From contig NZ_CP150235.1 in NCBI RefSeq assembly GCF_037974355.1, positions 1,612,001 through 1,676,000 on the forward strand: a stretch of 64,000 nucleotides of DNA, in the 5' to 3' direction. The notes beneath the pieces were generated by a model that worked only from the letters and a program-made list of their open reading frames with translations, was not told the DNA's origin and made no database searches. Origin of the DNA: Paenibacillus sp. FSL R5-0517 (GTDB lineage Bacteria > Bacillota > Bacilli > Paenibacillales > Paenibacillaceae). Shown piece after piece: positions 26,225 through 34,619 of this stretch (position 1 is its first letter; every line of letters starts with the position of its first letter). The position numbers and the translations under genes are program-made.

Positions 26225-27094
26225 ATGATGAACGCCATCGAATTACGTAATGTAACCAAAACGTATCCCTTATTTAAAGTGGATAATGTATCTCTGGATG
26301 TCAAAAAAGGATATATCACAGGACTCATTGGCCCCAATGGGGCGGGAAAGAGTACAATTATCAAAATGATCACGGGGCTGATTGGTCCCGATAAGGGAAG
26401 TGTTCGAACATTGGGCAGCGAGATGTCCAATCATGAAGTTACCATCAAGCAACGCCTTGGCATTGTGTCTGATGAATGTTTTTACTATGAGCATCTAACA
26501 ATCCGTGAAATGACACAAATGATCGCTCCTTTCTACACTAAATGGGACGATAAAGCGTTTAATGGCTATCTGGATCAGTTCGAGCTGTCTCCCAAAAAGA
26601 AGATCCAGGATCTTTCCAAAGGCATGAAGATAAAATTTTCTCTTGCCGTAGCTCTGTCACATGAAGCAGATCTGCTGATTATGGATGAACCAACATCTGG
26701 GCTTGATCCTGTGTTTAGACGGGAACTGCTCGATCTTCTTGCGGATATGATACAGGACGAGACACGGTCCATTATTTTCTCTACGCATATTACAACCGAT
26801 CTGGAACGTATTGCAGACTACATTACGTTTATTCATCAAGGAAAACTGGTGTTTAATGAAGCCAAAGATGATGTATTGGAAAGATATACGATTGTAAAAG
26901 GGGATATGGATCTGCTTGATTCCGACATTCGAAAACATTTCATTGGAATACGCGAGACAGCCGTTGGTTTTGAAGCGTTGTCGGACCATAAGGCAGAGGC
27001 GGAACAGTTGTTTGGCAGACTGGCTCTTTTACAAAGACCTACGTTGGAAGACCTCATTTATTTTACCGCGAAGGGAGGACGCAAATATGCTTAA
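26225..27094 (+). CDS. ABC transporter ATP-binding protein
   Basis: A 289-residue ABC ATPase of the YtrB/drug-exporter-like type. Walker A GPNGAGKS (36-43), a variant signature LSKGMKIKFSL, Walker B LLIMDEPTSGLDP and switch His in STHITTDLE are all present. A C-terminal region (about 215-289) is typical of exporters in GntR-linked operons. GAGGAGGAG overlapping the end of the regulator gives tight coupling. The permease gene overlaps it by 8 nt. In related operons such pumps respond to cell-wall antibiotics; that function is only an analogy here. Confidence 0.9.
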   Translation: MMNAIELRNVTKTYPLFKVDNVSLDVKKGYITGLIGPNGAGKSTIIKMITGLIGPDKGSVRTLGSEMSNHEVTIKQRLGIVSDECFYYEHLTIREMTQMIAPFYTKWDDKAFNGYLDQFELSPKKKIQDLSKGMKIKFSLAVALSHEADLLIMDEPTSGLDPVFRRELLDLLADMIQDETRSIIFSTHITTDLERIADYITFIHQGKLVFNEAKDDVLERYTIVKGDMDLLDSDIRKHFIGIRETAVGFEALSDHKAEAEQLFGRLALLQRPTLEDLIYFTAKGGRKYA

Positions 27095-27713
27095 CTTGCT
27101 TCGTAAAGATTTCATTGTACTAAAAAGTTCACTGTGGATCATTGCATTATATCTGGTTGTGTTCAGTCTTGCATTTATACCGCAGAGTGAAATGTCGATG
27201 TATTTTGTAGGGATCTATACCGCATTTGGTTCGGTCATCCTTGCAACTATGATTGATATCAGAAACCATAATCATAATTTTCTGGTCACACTTCCGATTA
27301 GTCGCAAGCAGATTGTGAAAGCAAAGTACCTTTCCGCTATCCTATATACGTTTTTTGGAGTTCTTGCTTCATATGGGATTCACTGGCTCATGAAATTGAA
27401 TTATTCTGAGCTGAACAAGCCGAACTACACTATACTCGATATTCTGTTTGCAGTAGGCATAGTGTTTGTTCTGGTTTCAATCTATATGCCTCTGTTTTAT
27501 TCACTTAGCAAGAAGGGAGCTGCTATTATCAATGCAGTATTCATGACCTCTCTCATCATCCTTGCGCAACCAGTTGCTGTGCTCTTGGATATAGTGAACG
27601 AGAAAGGCAGGATTGGTGTGCCGTTAATGATTTTAATTTCAATGGGCATCTTGTTATTGTTCTTTGTATCTTATGTTGTTACAGTTCGCCTATTTTCCAG
27701 AAAGGACTTGTAG
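27087..27713 (+). CDS. ABC-2 type transporter permease
   Basis: A 208-residue membrane protein with six predicted helices. It pairs with the ATPase encoded just upstream. The start at ATG 27087 (MLNLLRKDFIVLKSS) has GGGAGGA at good spacing and overlaps the ATPase gene by 8 nt; the longer frame from 26916 lies inside that gene. It has the ABC-2 family features: an N-terminal LLRKDF segment, TLPISRKQIVKAKYLSA in the first loop, and the final FSRKDL. No separate extracellular subunit is visible. Confidence 0.85.
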   Translation: MLNLLRKDFIVLKSSLWIIALYLVVFSLAFIPQSEMSMYFVGIYTAFGSVILATMIDIRNHNHNFLVTLPISRKQIVKAKYLSAILYTFFGVLASYGIHWLMKLNYSELNKPNYTILDILFAVGIVFVLVSIYMPLFYSLSKKGAAIINAVFMTSLIILAQPVAVLLDIVNEKGRIGVPLMILISMGILLLFFVSYVVTVRLFSRKDL

Positions 27714-27737
27714 AACATAGGGGAAATCGCTATAAGA

Positions 27738-27757
27738 GTCGCCACATGGCGACTTCT
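27738..27757 (+). terminator. Weak terminator after the ABC operon
   Basis: GTCGCC-ACAT-GGCGAC forms a compact hairpin, 24 bp after the permease stop, followed by TTCTTG, a weak T-tail. Confidence 0.5.
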
Positions 27758-27807
27758 TGTGTTAACTGAGGTTATATTTAAAAGAATAGCCTTATCCCAT
27801 CTTCTTG

Positions 27808-27838
27808 GGACTGAAAACCGGACTGAACACGCACTTAT
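27808..27838 (+). repeat. Fragment of the 14037-type dispersed repeat
   Basis: GACTGAAAACCGGACT then GAACACGCACTTATA matches the right end of the 120-bp element after tkt, but lacks the TTTT between GACT and GAAC. It touches the end of the MocR gene. The rest of the element is missing or unrecognisable. Confidence 0.5.
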
Positions 27839-29256
27839 ATACTTTTAGCCAGCGTAATAAGCCTGTTCATGCCTTCCCGAATCTGCTGCTCATGTGCATA
27901 AGAGAAGGACAAACGCAGCTTGCGACTGGCTGAATGATCCGAAGAATCGAATACGGTTCCGGGTACAAAGGCAACGGATTGTTCCATGCATCGGTGAAGC
28001 AGTCTTCCGGTATCCACGCCCTTCGGAAGCTCCACCCAAAAGTTGAGTCCGCCCTCGGGTCGGGTCCACGTCCAGTCCGTTTCCAGCAGATATTGTTCCA
28101 TCACTTCCATACGTAGTTGAATGGCGGTCCGCAGCTTGGACAGATGCTGATGCATACGTTCTGACTGAAAATAACGGAGAAAAAGCTTCTGATTCAGGAG
28201 AGGCGATCCGTTATCTGTCAGTGATTTTACGGCCTGTAGTCCTGGCATGAAACGCTGACGGCATATGATGGCTGCAATCCGCAGCCCGGGTGCAACATAC
28301 TTGCTATAACTGCGAATGTACAAGGTGTGTCCCGTGGTGTCATAGGTGAAAATGGGTGCAGGGGGTTTCTCCTTAAAATAGATATCATAGGTGCTGTCGT
28401 CCTCGAGCAGAAAACAACCGTACTGTTCTGCAAGTTCGGGTAACTGTTTGCGCTGTTCTACTGGAACATTAATACCGGTTGGATTCTGAAAGGTCGGTGT
28501 CATATAAAAGAGGCGTGGCTTCTCACTCTTCATCAGCTGTTCGATCTGCTCCAGATCATAACCCTCGGGATGAATGTCGGTGAAGATGAGCCGGGCACCT
28601 TGTTTGCGGAAAATCTCCATTGCCGGTCCATACGTAGGCCGTTCCATCAAGACCCGATCTCCGGGCTTGACCAGTGTCCGCGAGATGACGTCAATCGCTT
28701 GCTGGGCACCCGATGTAATTAACACCTCGTCTGCGGAGAGGTAGAAGCGTTCCTTGGTTGTCAGATGGCTTGCCATCGCACTACGCAATTCCAGATCTCC
28801 TTGAATCGTGGAGTACGTTCCAAGCAGACGTGGATATTGATCCAACAGATCGCGCATCAGTTCTCCCCAATACCGATTGGGAAGCAAGGCGGGATCAATC
28901 AATGATTTGGAAAACTGGAATTCGGCTTCAAGCGATTGTACATGTGCGAGGGAGTCCCAATGCAACCAGGCAGACACGGCGGGATCATCCGCCTGATCTG
29001 TTACTGAGAATGGAGTTGCTGGACTCACATAATAGCCGGACTTGTCCTTCACATAAACATTCCCGCGCTCCTTTAACTCCTGATAGGCTTTGAAAACGGT
29101 CAGCCGATGTACGCCGAGCAGCTCGGACAGGCTTCGTACAGATGGCAGTTTTTCATGTTCAGCCCACTCTCCCGCTTCAATACGTACAACGAGATAATGG
29201 ATGACTTGCTCATATAATTTCAGGCTGTTATCTGTCATCATCAAGGTTTTGCCCAT
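27835..29256 (-). CDS. MocR-type GntR regulator with aminotransferase domain
   Basis: A 473-residue chimeric regulator. The N-terminal GntR winged helix (about 10-80; HYLVVRIEAGEWAEHEKLPSVRSLSELLGVHRLTVFKAYQEL) is followed by a fold-type I PLP aminotransferase-like domain (about 110-470; ITSGAQQAIDVISRTLV, FQNPTGINV, LEDDSTYDI and SYSKYVAPGLR with the PLP lysine). MocR proteins sense PLP or amino compounds. It is divergent from an EamA exporter, its likely target. The start is ATG 29256, with AAAGGAG 10 nt upstream; the GTG at 29265 abuts that site. Confidence 0.92.
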   Translation of the reverse strand: MGKTLMMTDNSLKLYEQVIHYLVVRIEAGEWAEHEKLPSVRSLSELLGVHRLTVFKAYQELKERGNVYVKDKSGYYVSPATPFSVTDQADDPAVSAWLHWDSLAHVQSLEAEFQFSKSLIDPALLPNRYWGELMRDLLDQYPRLLGTYSTIQGDLELRSAMASHLTTKERFYLSADEVLITSGAQQAIDVISRTLVKPGDRVLMERPTYGPAMEIFRKQGARLIFTDIHPEGYDLEQIEQLMKSEKPRLFYMTPTFQNPTGINVPVEQRKQLPELAEQYGCFLLEDDSTYDIYFKEKPPAPIFTYDTTGHTLYIRSYSKYVAPGLRIAAIICRQRFMPGLQAVKSLTDNGSPLLNQKLFLRYFQSERMHQHLSKLRTAIQLRMEVMEQYLLETDWTWTRPEGGLNFWVELPKGVDTGRLLHRCMEQSVAFVPGTVFDSSDHSASRKLRLSFSYAHEQQIREGMNRLITLAKSI

Positions 29257-29306
29257 CCGGCTCACACTCCTTTGTGAACTCTATTGTAACAGCTAATAGG
29301 CGCCAA

Positions 29307-29360
29307 CTGTTCTGTTTTATTCATTCTGTTCTATAGACCATGAGATATGATGAAGAACAG
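29307..29360. promoter_or_regulatory. Repeated CTGTTCT boxes in the MocR/EamA divergent region
   Basis: CTGTTCT occurs at 29307-29313 and 29326-29332 (19 bp apart, same face of the helix), and inverted as AGAACAG at 29354-29360. MocR regulators commonly bind spaced direct repeats in divergent regions, so these are good operator candidates. Confidence 0.55.
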
Positions 29361-29379
29361 ATAAAGGAGTGGTTAAATC

Positions 29380-30318
29380 ATGGTGGGGATTGCATTTACG
29401 GTTATGTGTCTTATTTTCGGTACAACGTTTCTGGCTATTAAAATTGGAGTGGAGGCAGGCATGCCGCCTTTTCTGTCAGCTGGACTGCGATTTGTAATCG
29501 CGGGAGCGCTGATGTTTGCATGGATGAGGATGAAGGGCAAGGTGAGCTGGTCCCTGCTGTTCCGCAAGGAGATGCTGCTGACGGGAGCAGGTCTGACATT
29601 CGGCACCTTTGCCACATTATATTGGGCTGAACAGCATGTGAGTTCGGGTGTGGGTGCCATTCTGTCAGCGACAGGGCCGCTGATGATTATGTTGATGCAG
29701 ACGGCGCTGTTGCGGCAAAAAACATCTGCCCGTATGATGGTAGGCTGCCTAATCGGGTTCACGGGTGTGGTTCTGGTTGTGCTGCCAGGTGTATCGCTTG
29801 GTGCAGGTTCCCTGTTCATGTGGGGCTGTATTGCGGTATTGGTGGGGGAAGTCTGTTATTCGGCAGGTGCATTGTACTCCAAAAAGGTCATTCATCAGTT
29901 CAAGGAGGCTAGTCCTGTAGCGATTAATGCGGTGCAGATGATGTATGGGGGATTGCTGCTGACTCTGCTCTCTGCTGGAACGGAATCGTGGAATATGTCT
30001 GTTCTGGATTGGGTGCCTGCAGTCTCGTCGGTCATCTATCTGACGGTCATTGGCTCGATGGTGGGGCATAGTCTGTTCTACTGGATTATGTCGCGTACCA
30101 ATCCGTTATTCCCGGCAACCTGGTTATACATCTCACCGCCCATCGCCGTTGGGCTTGGCGCTGTTGTCTATGGTGAGCATGTCAGCTGGATTACGTGGAT
30201 CGGTGTGGTGCTGGTCGTTTCAGGTCTGCTGGCGATGAATGAGAAGGTGAGCGGCTGGTTGAAAAAAGGAAAGCGTGCGAGGGTGACAGTGCAGGCTTCC
30301 GAAACTGTTTTAAAGTAG
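29380..30318 (+). CDS. EamA/DMT family transporter
   Basis: A 312-residue drug/metabolite transporter with ten predicted helices arranged as two EamA repeats (about 1-135 and 150-290). It starts FTVMCLIFGTTFLAIKIGVEAGMPPFLSAGLRF, which is the family's signature first repeat. Substrates of the family include amino acids and small metabolites; the divergent MocR regulator suggests an amine- or PLP-related compound. ATG 29380 follows AAAGGAG. Its C-terminal ~130 codons are duplicated at 33456-33830. A hairpin terminator follows. Confidence 0.92.
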   Translation: MVGIAFTVMCLIFGTTFLAIKIGVEAGMPPFLSAGLRFVIAGALMFAWMRMKGKVSWSLLFRKEMLLTGAGLTFGTFATLYWAEQHVSSGVGAILSATGPLMIMLMQTALLRQKTSARMMVGCLIGFTGVVLVVLPGVSLGAGSLFMWGCIAVLVGEVCYSAGALYSKKVIHQFKEASPVAINAVQMMYGGLLLTLLSAGTESWNMSVLDWVPAVSSVIYLTVIGSMVGHSLFYWIMSRTNPLFPATWLYISPPIAVGLGAVVYGEHVSWITWIGVVLVVSGLLAMNEKVSGWLKKGKRARVTVQASETVLK

Positions 30319-30336
30319 GTAAAGACTAATAGTATG

Positions 30337-30387
30337 CAGCTCCATCTCAAAATCAGCTCTTGATTTTAGGTTGAGCTGTTTGTTATT
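30337..30387. terminator. Bidirectional terminator between eamA and the TetR gene
   Basis: CAGCTC..AAAATCA pairs with TGATTTT..GAGCTG, with T-rich TTTGTTATT on the + side. It sits between convergent genes and touches the TetR-type stop. Confidence 0.75.
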
Positions 30388-30952
30388 CCAACATAATGTT
30401 CTCGTTAACCAGTTGGTAGTAGTATTCATCCATTTGTTCTGCTGTAACATTTTCTTCGAAATGTTGTATCCACCACGTCACAAGTAAACGAATTACCCCC
30501 GAGTGAAACTCGGCTACCAGTTCTATGGGAAGTGAAAATTGTTTACCTCTTCTCTTCAATTCCAGAAAATCTCTTCTGAATATCTCTCCGATAAAATGTA
30601 TGAAAAAGTTGTTAAAGCTCCCATCCTTTTGTTGGTTCTGCACGATGGTCTCCAGTACATTGCCAAACAAAATTTTAGATACGCTTTGCAAAGGCTGCTG
30701 TAGTCGATCTTCTACATTCATTTGTAAATAATCCCGAAGGACCCAAGTTAGGGTGGAGGACAGTAGAGCAAATTTATCCTTAAAATGTTTGTAAAACGTG
30801 GTCCGGTGAACCATAGCTTTGTCACATATTTCATTAATCGTGATGTTGCTGAATAGCTGGCCTTTCTCGCATAACAGATCGAGTAGCGCCATTGTTAACA
30901 ATTTATGAGTTCGGGTAACTCTCAAATCCACCTTTTTACCAATCATTTTCAT
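30383..30952 (-). CDS. TetR/AcrR family regulator
   Basis: A 189-residue TetR-type regulator. The helix-turn-helix (about 12-60) reads RTHKLLTMALLDLLCEKGQLFSNITINEICDKAMVHRTTFYKHFKDKFALL. A helical C-terminal domain resembling the TetR_C type of Firmicute regulators (DhaS-like) follows. ATG 30952 has AAGGAA about 10 nt upstream. It is divergent from the FAD oxidoreductase gene and probably controls it. It belongs to cassette 1, lying between two duplicated flanks. Confidence 0.88.
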   Translation of the reverse strand: MKMIGKKVDLRVTRTHKLLTMALLDLLCEKGQLFSNITINEICDKAMVHRTTFYKHFKDKFALLSSTLTWVLRDYLQMNVEDRLQQPLQSVSKILFGNVLETIVQNQQKDGSFNNFFIHFIGEIFRRDFLELKRRGKQFSLPIELVAEFHSGVIRLLVTWWIQHFEENVTAEQMDEYYYQLVNENIMLE

Positions 30953-31108
30953 CTACATCATTTCCTTATTGTAGTTTAGCTATATAGTATCCTGATATTG
31001 ATTCTTACTTGATAGGAGATTTTGAGTGTATATTGGTATTATAAGTAATTTTTTGATATAGCTACAAGTACGGATGGATTATAATGGATTAGAGAGGATG
31101 AAGTGGCG

Positions 31109-32635
31109 ATGTCCGACATGAAAAAAGCTGTAGTAATTGGGGCAGGTATTGCAGGGTTAATCACTGCAAGGATGTTATCTGATTATTATGATGAAGTATG
31201 TATCATTGAGCGAGATGAATTGCCTTCTGAGCCGGCGAATCGGCAGGGTGTGCCTCAATCCTTTCATCCACATCGTGTATTACCGCGCGGCGGACTCATT
31301 TTGGAACATTACTTTCCCGGATACAATGATGAATTGGTCGCACTTGGCGCCATTCCTTCACAGGAAGAGAAAGTTGTGATTGCCAATCGCTACGGTACAT
31401 TGGTGAATAAGGCGAATGCTGCTTCCTCATTCAAAATTGCATCGAGCAGTAGAGCCTTGCTGGAATGGGTACTGCGTCAGCGAGTCCGGAACATAGATCA
31501 TATAAGCTTTTTAACGAATACAGAAGTTACGGGATTAATGGCATCAGAAGATCAGCGTTCCATTACAGGTGTGTATACCAAAGAAAGAGGCCGGGATCAT
31601 CAGGAAGAAATGCTTGCAGCGGATATGGTTATAGATGCTGCGGGACGTTCTTCCAAATTAATCAGATGGCTTGGTAAGATAGGGCTGTCCGTGCCTGAGC
31701 CGGAAGTACTAAAGGTGTCTCTTGGTTACAGCACTCGCTATTATAAGATACCACCCTCTATTCAAAATAACTGGGCAACGGTCATAACAGAGTCCGATCC
31801 TGCGCAAGGAATGCGTGCAGGCATGTTGTGGCGCATTGAAAATGATATCGCTGGACTATTACTGTTTAACGCAGGAGGAGATGAATATCCTTCAACCCAT
31901 CCAGATGAATTCCAAGAACAAATCAAGCTTCTGTTTGCTTCGGATGATAACGTAGCGTTGATAGACCAGCTGGAGCCTTTTCAAGGACCGCGGGGATACC
32001 GTATTTCCGAATCTGTCCGTCAACATTTTGAACTCATGGAGAATTGGCCCTCCGGATTACTCGTACTTGGCGATGCATTTTGCAGCTTCGATCCGATCCA
32101 TGGCCAAGGCATGACGGTCGCTGCAATTGAAGCCGAGACCATAGGGAAATGTTTGGATGAGCAGCGAATGCACCCTGAGCCACAGTTTGAACGCCAAGTA
32201 CTGCATCGTATGCAGCAGGCCATTGAACCGGCCTGGTGGCTTAGTTCTGTGGCTGATCTGCGTTGGAAAGGGGTCGTACATATCGGGCCTTCTCGAATGA
32301 AAGGGGTCGCCTTTGCGCAGAAATATATCAATTTGTTCAACAAGCAGGCCATGAAAAAGGCGAGTCAGGAAAACAATAAGCATCTCTTTATTTTGCAGTT
32401 CCTGATGAATGCTTTAATTCTTCCGCCAAGAGAATTTTTTAAAGCGGACGTTCTGAATATGATCCTGAATGATAACGGTTCCGAAGAAGAATTGGAGTTA
32501 AGAGCAGAGCTTGGTGTACAGGATCCTGAGCGGTTTCAGCAAAGAATTGATGAGCTCCTTCCGTCTTTTCAGTTGGAGCCTGATGGCCGAATCAAGAAAC
32601 TGCTGGAGTCTATTCAACATGCCTTGAGCAAGTAA
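31109..32635 (+). CDS. FAD-dependent oxidoreductase (monooxygenase-like)
   Basis: A flavoprotein of about 508 residues. The N-terminal Rossmann motif VIGAGIAGLITARML and the acidic strand end VCIIERDELP bind the ADP part of FAD. A second flavin motif, GLLVLGDAFCSFDPIHGQGMTVAAIEA, near residue 310-340 is the GD motif of FAD-dependent monooxygenases and halogenase-like enzymes. A C-terminal helical region follows. The substrate is not known. The ATG at 31109 is chosen; a GTG at 31103 nearer AGAGAGG is possible. It is divergent from the TetR gene and followed by a small membrane gene. Confidence 0.85.
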   Translation: MSDMKKAVVIGAGIAGLITARMLSDYYDEVCIIERDELPSEPANRQGVPQSFHPHRVLPRGGLILEHYFPGYNDELVALGAIPSQEEKVVIANRYGTLVNKANAASSFKIASSSRALLEWVLRQRVRNIDHISFLTNTEVTGLMASEDQRSITGVYTKERGRDHQEEMLAADMVIDAAGRSSKLIRWLGKIGLSVPEPEVLKVSLGYSTRYYKIPPSIQNNWATVITESDPAQGMRAGMLWRIENDIAGLLLFNAGGDEYPSTHPDEFQEQIKLLFASDDNVALIDQLEPFQGPRGYRISESVRQHFELMENWPSGLLVLGDAFCSFDPIHGQGMTVAAIEAETIGKCLDEQRMHPEPQFERQVLHRMQQAIEPAWWLSSVADLRWKGVVHIGPSRMKGVAFAQKYINLFNKQAMKKASQENNKHLFILQFLMNALILPPREFFKADVLNMILNDNGSEEELELRAELGVQDPERFQQRIDELLPSFQLEPDGRIKKLLESIQHALSK

Positions 32636-32675
32636 GCAGTTTAAAAGTGGGGGGGAGTCTGGGAGGAGGCAAAAC

Positions 32676-32855
32676 ATGAAACAAATCATTCTTAATTTCT
32701 TAGCTAGCATTGTAATCTCATTCATTGTATTTTTTATTGTTTTGTTTTTTGACGATGTCCCAGATACAGATCGTGTCATCTTAGCTATGGCGATTACGAT
32801 TTCACTACAGTTATCCCTGATCACCGCATTATTGCTCTCAAAACATAAAAAATAA
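32676..32855 (+). CDS. Small two-helix membrane protein (59 residues)
   Basis: A small gene with an excellent ribosome site (GGGAGGAGG, 7 nt before ATG 32676). The protein has two hydrophobic helices (about 5-25 and 35-54) separated by the polar hairpin FDDVPDTDR, and ends in SKHKK. The gap to the FAD oxidoreductase stop is 40 nt, so it is probably its operon partner. I do not recognise the family; it could be a membrane anchor, a transporter accessory or a toxin-like peptide. There is no evidence to choose. Confidence 0.6.
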   Translation: MKQIILNFLASIVISFIVFFIVLFFDDVPDTDRVILAMAITISLQLSLITALLLSKHKK

Positions 32856-32914
32856 CAGAGAAAATATACCAAATATAATCTTATAAACAAGAAAATTACT
32901 TATTTTTAAACATC

Positions 32915-32962
32915 AAACAAACAGCCCTGCACAGTGAAATTCACTGACCGGGCTGTTTGTTG
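32915..32962. terminator. Terminator between cassette 1 and the truncated HAD gene
   Basis: AAACAAACAGCCC pairs with GGGCTGTTTGTT, with an inner CAGTGAA-ATT-CACTG hairpin. It is strong and works in both directions. Confidence 0.85.
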
Positions 32963-32969
32963 ACCTTAT

Positions 32970-33464
32970 CTACTCTGCGTTCAATACAAACTTCTCAATA
33001 ACCTCTTTTACACCGTCTTCGTTATTACTTGCCGTAATGAAGTCCGCCAGCTCTTTCAACGCAGGGATGGCATTCCCCATCGCTACACCAAGACCAGCAA
33101 CTTCAAGCATCTCATGGTCATTCCAGGAGTCGCCGATGGCAATACACTCGCTGAGCTGGTGACCGAAATGGTCAGCCAGGAACGTAAGGGCGTGGCCTTT
33201 GGTTCCTTCATTGTGCATAATCTCGAGGAAGTAAGGTTTGGATTTGGTGATATGCACTTGTGGTCCGAGCAATTCACGCAGTTCAACAGCAACCTTATCC
33301 AAGTAATCAGGCTCATCGATAATAAGCAGCTTCGGTGTCTTCTGTTCGATGACTTTGATGAAATCAGATTCGATATAATATTGGGTGCCGTTTAGTTTGG
33401 CATAATCACGCAGCTTGTCGTTTTCCTCACGGGCATACAGCTTGTCGTCAATATATGTAGCCAT
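32970..33464 (-). pseudogene. Truncated Cof-type HAD hydrolase (3' duplicate)
   Basis: The open frame encodes the last ~162 residues of the full HAD protein found at 36337-37140, nearly identical over about 490 bp (few base differences). It begins at a chance ATG made by the junction. The missing N-terminal part holds the DxDxT nucleophile motif (D9, D11 in the intact copy). What remains is the cap and the motif IV loop (IGDSWNDHEML), so it cannot be catalytic. It abuts, head to head, the truncated eamA copy at 33458, with a 3-base microhomology (TGT) at the join. Confidence 0.9.
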
Positions 33465-33858
33465 TAATGCGGTGCAGATGATGTACGGGGGATTGCTGCT
33501 AACGCTGCTCTCTGCTAGAACGGAATCGTGGAATATGTCTGTTCTGGACTGGGTGCACTGGGTGCCTGCTGTCTCGTCGGTGATCTATCTGACGGTCATC
33601 GGCTCGATGGTGGGGCATAGTCTGTTCTACTGGATTATGTCGCGTACCAATCTGTTATTCCCGGCAACCTGGTTATACATCTCACCGCCCATCGCCGTTG
33701 GGCTTGGCGCTGTTGTCTATGGTGAGCATGTCAGCTGGATTACGTGGATCGGTGTGGTGCTGGTCGTTTCAGGTCTGCTGGAGATGAATGAAAAGGTGAG
33801 CGGCTGGTTGAAGAAAAAGGAAAAAATGGGGTTAAAGTTTCCTAAATCTATCAATTGA
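33456..33858 (+). pseudogene. Truncated EamA transporter (3' duplicate)
   Basis: This segment copies the last part of eamA (29916 to about 30275), starting at residue ~180, so only the final four or so helices remain. Compared with the full gene it has scattered substitutions and a 9-bp tandem insertion (GGGTGCACTGGGTGCC around 33550-33570). The frame stays open, but the last residues differ. The frame is open upstream into the HAD antisense strand (from a TTG at 33415), without a ribosome site, so expression is unlikely. Confidence 0.88.
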
Positions 33859-34041
33859 ATCTCCTTTAGGCAGTCAAATGAAAGGTATAGGGTCGAGCAT
33901 GAGGACAGCGGGATATAGAGTTGTTAAGGATCAATGAATACGTGGACACGCAGCCCTTCGTTTTTCATGTACCCGATACACTGCCGCTCCTCATAAGCAT
34001 ATTAAACTTGCTAGGAATTTTTTTGGTGTGAATAATTGTTG

Positions 34042-34395
34042 TCAGCGAAGAATCTGATTTTCATTATTTTCTTGTTGTTTCATATATTCAATATGGTTTT
34101 TCCCCCAATTTGTTAGCGAATCTAAGATGGGTTTTAAGCTTTCACCATATGCGGTAATCGTATACTCTACTTTCAAAGGCATTTGGTTATATACTGTTCT
34201 GCTAATTATCCCATTCTGCTCCAAATCTCTAAGTTGTGAACTTAACATTTTTTTGGTGATATCGGGTATGTTTCTCTGAAATTCGCCAAATCTCATCGTT
34301 TTATTCAAAGCAATATGTGACAAAATAATCAATTTCCATTTACCCACCAAAACTTCCAATGCAGTCTCGACTTCATGCTGGCAATTAAAAGTCAT
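34042..34395 (-). CDS. HxlR (DUF24) family redox-type regulator
   Basis: A 117-residue winged-helix regulator of the HxlR family. The motif EVLVGKWKLIILSHIAL...FGEFQRNIPDITKKMLSSQLRDLE is typical. A cysteine lies at position 5 (MTFNCQHE), as in the thiol-switch members YodB, CatR and QorR that sense quinones and electrophiles. The ATG at 34395 fits the family start and has GTGGGGG upstream; the longer frame has no support. It is divergent from an SDR quinone-reductase-like gene and a nitroreductase, which are the usual targets of such regulators. Confidence 0.88.
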   Translation of the reverse strand: MTFNCQHEVETALEVLVGKWKLIILSHIALNKTMRFGEFQRNIPDITKKMLSSQLRDLEQNGIISRTVYNQMPLKVEYTITAYGESLKPILDSLTNWGKNHIEYMKQQENNENQILR

Positions 34396-34502
34396 CTTTT
34401 TTTTTACCCCCACTGATGTAATAAAGATAGTATAACCCAATCTCTCCTAAATTACAGAGATTAAATAGTAGCAGTAGAGCCAATTTACCTTGATGTATCA
34501 AA

Positions 34503-34522
34503 TAGTATACGTTAAGTAACTA
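34503..34522. promoter_or_regulatory. Possible HxlR operator (imperfect palindrome)
   Basis: TAGTATACGTTAAGTAACTA has matching ends TAGT/ACTA, as in DUF24-regulator boxes. A second ACTACTTGTACAG lies just downstream, over the promoter. It is located in the HxlR/SDR divergent region. The assignment is tentative. Confidence 0.35.
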
Positions 34523-34542
34523 TGTTTATTTAATGTGACTAC

Positions 34543-34571
34543 TTGTACAGATTACTTTTTCTTAGTTAATA
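34543..34571 (+). promoter_or_regulatory. Predicted promoter of the SDR-nitroreductase unit
   Basis: TTGTAC (34543-34548) and TTAATA (34566-34571) with exactly 17 bp between; the ATG is ~48 bp downstream. Confidence 0.5.
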
Positions 34572-34619
34572 TAGAGCTGTAATAAAGAACAGAGATACTG
34601 GTAGAAAAGGAGAAATAAA

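Noticed and set aside
33415..33858. Chimeric reading frame joining HAD antisense sequence to the eamA tail
   Set aside because: The frame is open only because the junction happens to be in phase; the TTG start has no ribosome site. Treated as part of a pseudogene.
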